NCBI GenBank assembly: GCA_946886085.1
Contig: CAMPHX010000040.1
Location: 1-8,086, forward strand
Length of the DNA: 8,086 nt
From: an uncultured Flavobacteriales bacterium
GTDB lineage: Bacteria > Bacteroidota > Bacteroidia > Flavobacteriales > Vicingaceae
Direction of reading: 5' to 3'
A program made the translations under genes and the position numbers. Below, piece after piece: positions 5,698 to 8,086 of this stretch (the stretch's first letter is position 1; each line of letters begins with the position of its first letter). The notes under the pieces are model-generated. The model saw only the letters and a program-made list of their open reading frames with translations, made no database searches and was not told where the DNA came from.

Positions 5698-6030
5698 ATG
5701 AAAGAACATACCAATCAACTCTCCAAACAAGATGTGGAGATGCAAATTATAGAAGTACTTAAATCAGTATATGACCCTGAAATTCCTGTAGATATTTACG
5801 AGTTGGGATTAATTTATGAAATTAAATTAGATGAAGAATTTAATGCCGAAATTTTAATGACACTTACCTCTCCTTCTTGTCCTGTAGCGGAAAGTTTACC
5901 CGAAGAAGTTCGTCAAAAAATTGAAGCACTTTGGTCGGTAAAATCCTGTGTAGTTACTATGGTTTGGGAGCCATCGTGGAACAAAGACATGATGAGCGAA
6001 GAAGCTAAGTTTGAGTTAGGGTTTATGTAG
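5698..6030 (+). CDS. MIP18/DUF59-family Fe-S maturation protein (SufT-like)
   Basis: This is a 110-aa protein of the DUF59/MIP18 family, whose members (SufT, PaaD, eukaryotic CIA2) help cluster maturation or transfer to client proteins. The family signatures are clear: YDPEIPVDIYELGLIYEI at 25-42, TLTSPSCPVAESLPEEV at 55-71 with the conserved cysteine C61, and the tail TMVWEPSWNKDMMSEEAKFE at 87-106. It is the short, single-domain form commonly found at the end of suf operons; an exact SufT assignment is inferred from context and homologous layout. The ATG at 5698 directly follows the repeat block and has no Shine-Dalgarno. Its stop lies 13 nt from the stop of the convergent anti-sigma gene. 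Confidence 0.92.
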   Translation: MKEHTNQLSKQDVEMQIIEVLKSVYDPEIPVDIYELGLIYEIKLDEEFNAEILMTLTSPSCPVAESLPEEVRQKIEALWSVKSCVVTMVWEPSWNKDMMSEEAKFELGFM

Positions 6031-6050
6031 GAATAATAAACCTTTAATTC
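6020..6050 (+). terminator. Possible weak stem-loop at the end of the suf operon
   Basis: GGTTTAT at 6020-6026 can pair with ATAAACC at 6036-6042 around a 9-nt loop that contains the DUF59 stop codon. On the + strand it is followed by a T-rich run (TTTAATTCAATGTTTTT). The stem is AT-rich and the T-run is interrupted, so this is only a candidate terminator; it lies in the narrow gap between convergent genes and is the only such structure seen there. Confidence 0.3.
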
Positions 6051-7477
6051 AATGTTTTTAATTTATCTTGAGCTCTTTGCTGGTAAAATCCTTTTTCATC
6101 AATAATTTTCTGAAGCAATATTTTAGCTTTACTTGTTTCTTTCAGCTCTATTAACGTAAGGGCCTTATTCCATTTTGCTTCCTGATTAAATTCTGTTTGA
6201 GGGTTTTTTAAAACTGCATCAAGTTTACTTAAGGCTCTTTTATAATGCTTTAAATTATATTCTGATAAAGCTCCATAAAACAAAGCATTTACATCTTTTG
6301 GATGTTTGGCAAGAATCATTTCAAAATCAACTAAGGCTTCTTTGTAAGCAAACTTCTTAAAGTTTATAATAGCTCTTTCTAATACATCTTTATAGGTTTC
6401 TTTAACTACCGTCTGCTCTAACGATTTTTCAGCTTCCGCTTTTTGCTCTTTGTTAACATAATCAACAGGGGTAGCATCTGTTTCAGCTAATTTCTTAAAG
6501 TCTTCTTCATTCTGATATTCAATAGTATAATCTACCACTTTATAATCATACAGATAATAAGTGTTTTGAGCTGTTATTCCGGCAGACAATGAATTTCCAG
6601 ATGCTACAGCTTCTTCTTTAGCCATAGCTGGTGCATTTTGAACAGATTTCGCTTTTTTTCTATTGGTTTCATTTCTTTGTTTTTCCGCCACCACTTTATC
6701 AGCATCAGGTTCACTTTCTTCAGAAGTCATAGTTGATAAAGTAGGAGTAACTTGCTGATTATTATTCAACACTTCATTATCGTAATAAGTAGCCTTATTG
6801 TCATTTTTTGAGAACACCTCCTCCTCAACAACTTCTGCACCTATACTTACAGGAGCTTCATCTGCCAGTACTATATCATTTTCAACATCATCTATATCAC
6901 TTGGCGTTCCTCTATAACCCGGCTTATCAAAAACACTTGGTGGAGTAGGTTGTTCTAAATTTTCAGTTGCTGGTTCCGCCATTTTCAACGTGTTATCTTC
7001 AGTAGCGTCATTTATATTTTGACTTCTATCAACAGCATCTTTCTTATCTTCATCCATTCTTTCTTCTTTAATATAGTTTTCTGTTGGAGCATCATCATTT
7101 TGCTCTTCTATTTGCTGATGTACAGCCATTTCGTTTTGTGTAAACTTATTTTCATCAAACAAATTAATTAAAAAGTACGCTCCAAAAATTATAGCTACAA
7201 GAGATGCTGCCGCCATAAGCCAACCTCCTCTAAAAAAAGGATTTGACTCTCCACTTGCAATTCTACTCTCAATTTTATTATCAATAGCCAAAATAGTAGC
7301 ACTATTTGTAGCGTATTTCATTCCTGCCATCGCATCAGAACACAAATCACAATCGAGCATGTGTTTTTCCACCTCGTGCAACTCTTTCTTAGAAAGCTGA
7401 TGCTTGATATACTTCATCATCGTTTCTTTAGAAATGCATGTGGTTGCAGAAAATATATGGTTATGTAATTCTTTCAT
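6044..7477 (-). CDS. Anti-sigma-factor-like membrane protein: zinc-finger N-terminus, one TM helix, periplasmic TPRs
   Basis: The 477-aa product probably binds and holds the ECF sigma factor encoded just upstream. Residues 1-55 resemble an anti-sigma zinc-binding (zf-HC2/ZAS) domain: HMLDCDLC gives the H-x3-C-x2-C pattern (H39, C43, C46), with C14 a possible fourth ligand. A single hydrophobic helix spans about 86-106 (WLMAAASLVAIIFGAYFLIN), predicting a cytoplasmic N-terminus and a periplasmic C-terminus. Residues 107-360 are long, acidic and low-complexity, likely disordered. The C-terminus, about 363-470, has tetratricopeptide-like helix pairs (FAYKEALVDFEMILAKHPKD, EYNLKHYKRALSKLD, EAKWNKALTLIELKETSKAK), suggesting a protein-binding sensor domain. 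It starts 15 nt after the sigma stop, a two-gene unit. Anti-sigma function is inferred from domain and context; the signal sensed is unknown. Confidence 0.88.
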   Translation of the reverse strand: MKELHNHIFSATTCISKETMMKYIKHQLSKKELHEVEKHMLDCDLCSDAMAGMKYATNSATILAIDNKIESRIASGESNPFFRGGWLMAAASLVAIIFGAYFLINLFDENKFTQNEMAVHQQIEEQNDDAPTENYIKEERMDEDKKDAVDRSQNINDATEDNTLKMAEPATENLEQPTPPSVFDKPGYRGTPSDIDDVENDIVLADEAPVSIGAEVVEEEVFSKNDNKATYYDNEVLNNNQQVTPTLSTMTSEESEPDADKVVAEKQRNETNRKKAKSVQNAPAMAKEEAVASGNSLSAGITAQNTYYLYDYKVVDYTIEYQNEEDFKKLAETDATPVDYVNKEQKAEAEKSLEQTVVKETYKDVLERAIINFKKFAYKEALVDFEMILAKHPKDVNALFYGALSEYNLKHYKRALSKLDAVLKNPQTEFNQEAKWNKALTLIELKETSKAKILLQKIIDEKGFYQQRAQDKLKTLN

Positions 7478-7492
7478 ATCATTTTCAATTAT

Positions 7493-8077
7493 TCACTTCA
7501 AATTATTCATTTGTATGGCTAAGTTTCTTTTTCCGTTTTGTATGTAACTTTTTACTTGTTTTACAGAGTAACCCGTTTCTTCAGCTACTTCGTTGTAGCA
7601 TTTTTCTTTCAGAAAAAACAATTCAATACAAATTCGCTGTTCTTCTTTTAATACTGCAATTGCTTTCTCTAAATCAGTTAATATTAATTCTTGCTCAAAT
7701 TTTTCGCTTATTTCAAATGGAGCTGCAAAAGTCTCTTCATGTTCATAAGCCGCTTCATATTCATTTACTTTTCTCAACACCGATTTCATTTTTCTTAAAT
7801 GCATTAAGCAATGATTTCGTGCAACGCTATGTAACCATGATTTAAAGTTCACTATTTCATGTTTTTTAAGATCTTCCATTAAGTTTTCAAAAATCTGCAA
7901 AACTGCATCTTCAGATTCGGTTTCGTTTTTCAGATATTTAAGGCAAACCCCAAACACCAAGTGAGAATATCTTTTATATAATTCACCCAAATATATTCCA
8001 TCTCCATTGGTCTTATATGTTACAATAAGCTCATTGTCGGACAATTTATGAGGTCTATTTTTCTTAAAAATATTCAT
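7493..8077 (-). CDS. ECF-type sigma-70 family RNA polymerase sigma factor
   Basis: The 194-aa protein has the two-domain layout of extracytoplasmic-function sigma factors. Region 2 spans about 30-98, including YKRYSHLVFGVCLKYLKN (34-51), the ESEDAVLQIFENLM helix (54-67) that contacts core polymerase, and SWLHSVARNHCLMHLRK (80-96) for -10 recognition. Region 4 spans about 133-188, with the helix-turn-helix YNEVAEETGYSVKQVKSYIQ at 161-180. The linker (100-130) is acidic and there is no region 3. The ATG at 8077 fits a usual ECF N-terminus (MNIFKKNRPHKLSDNELI), but the frame stays open to the window edge, so an upstream start is not excluded and the promoter lies outside. It is followed by the zinc-finger/TPR protein that probably regulates it; the regulon cannot be told from this window. 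Confidence 0.95.
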   Translation of the reverse strand: MNIFKKNRPHKLSDNELIVTYKTNGDGIYLGELYKRYSHLVFGVCLKYLKNETESEDAVLQIFENLMEDLKKHEIVNFKSWLHSVARNHCLMHLRKMKSVLRKVNEYEAAYEHEETFAAPFEISEKFEQELILTDLEKAIAVLKEEQRICIELFFLKEKCYNEVAEETGYSVKQVKSYIQNGKRNLAIQMNNLK

Positions 8078-8086
8078 TGATAAAGT

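Noticed and set aside
7438..7845. 135-codon open frame on the plus strand with hydrophobic content
   Set aside because: It lies opposite the sigma factor and the start of the anti-sigma gene; the phenylalanine/leucine richness comes from the antisense of AT-rich lysine/glutamate codons.

Overview
The window is AT-rich and densely coded, and it looks like chromosomal DNA from a member of the Bacteroidota. The evidence is the gene order sufB-sufC-sufD-(insert)-sufS-sufE-(insert)-DUF59/sufT-like, leaders that are A-rich with no clear Shine-Dalgarno sequence, an ECF sigma factor paired with a zinc-finger/TPR membrane protein of a type familiar from this phylum, and intergenic phrases (for example CATTCTGAACGAA and GTGAAGAATCTG) that I associate with Bacteroidota genomes. 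The genus cannot be fixed from the sequence alone.

Bases 1-6030 (+ strand) carry the 3' part of a SUF iron-sulfur cluster assembly operon. SufB (partial), SufC and SufD form the ATPase-driven scaffold. SufS strips sulfur from cysteine, and SufE passes it on to the SufBCD scaffold. A MIP18/DUF59 protein at the end probably helps cluster maturation or delivery. Catalytic residues are intact in all suf genes visible here. sufS and sufE overlap in a TAATG junction; most other suf neighbours are separated by short spacers.

Two blocks interrupt the operon. Between sufD and sufS lie two small genes of unknown function (2955-3563). Between sufE and the DUF59 gene lies a four-helix-bundle (23S rRNA intervening-sequence/S23 family) gene at 5272-5625. 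This gene is bracketed by two related repeat copies and by a CGTTAAC direct repeat, so it reads as an inserted cassette.

The spacers are the unexpected part. Four of them carry short-period, degenerate or palindromic repeats, and the type differs from spacer to spacer: ATCNGT phased every 9-10 bp (sufB/sufC), a 25-bp imperfect inverted repeat built on AAATTAG (sufC/sufD), ATGTGAGAATTA plus a nested CATTCTGAACGAA-type palindrome (sufD/insert), and CAGT-rich palindromes (both sides of the four-helix gene). In two cases the repeat supplies the stop codon and last residues of the upstream Suf protein.

Bases 6044-8077 (- strand) hold an ECF sigma factor and, 15 nt downstream, a membrane anti-sigma-like protein with a zinc-binding N-terminus and periplasmic TPRs. 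They form a two-gene unit converging on the suf operon with a 13-nt gap. No RNA genes, CRISPR array or transposase were seen, and no gene-free stretch exceeds about 140 bases.
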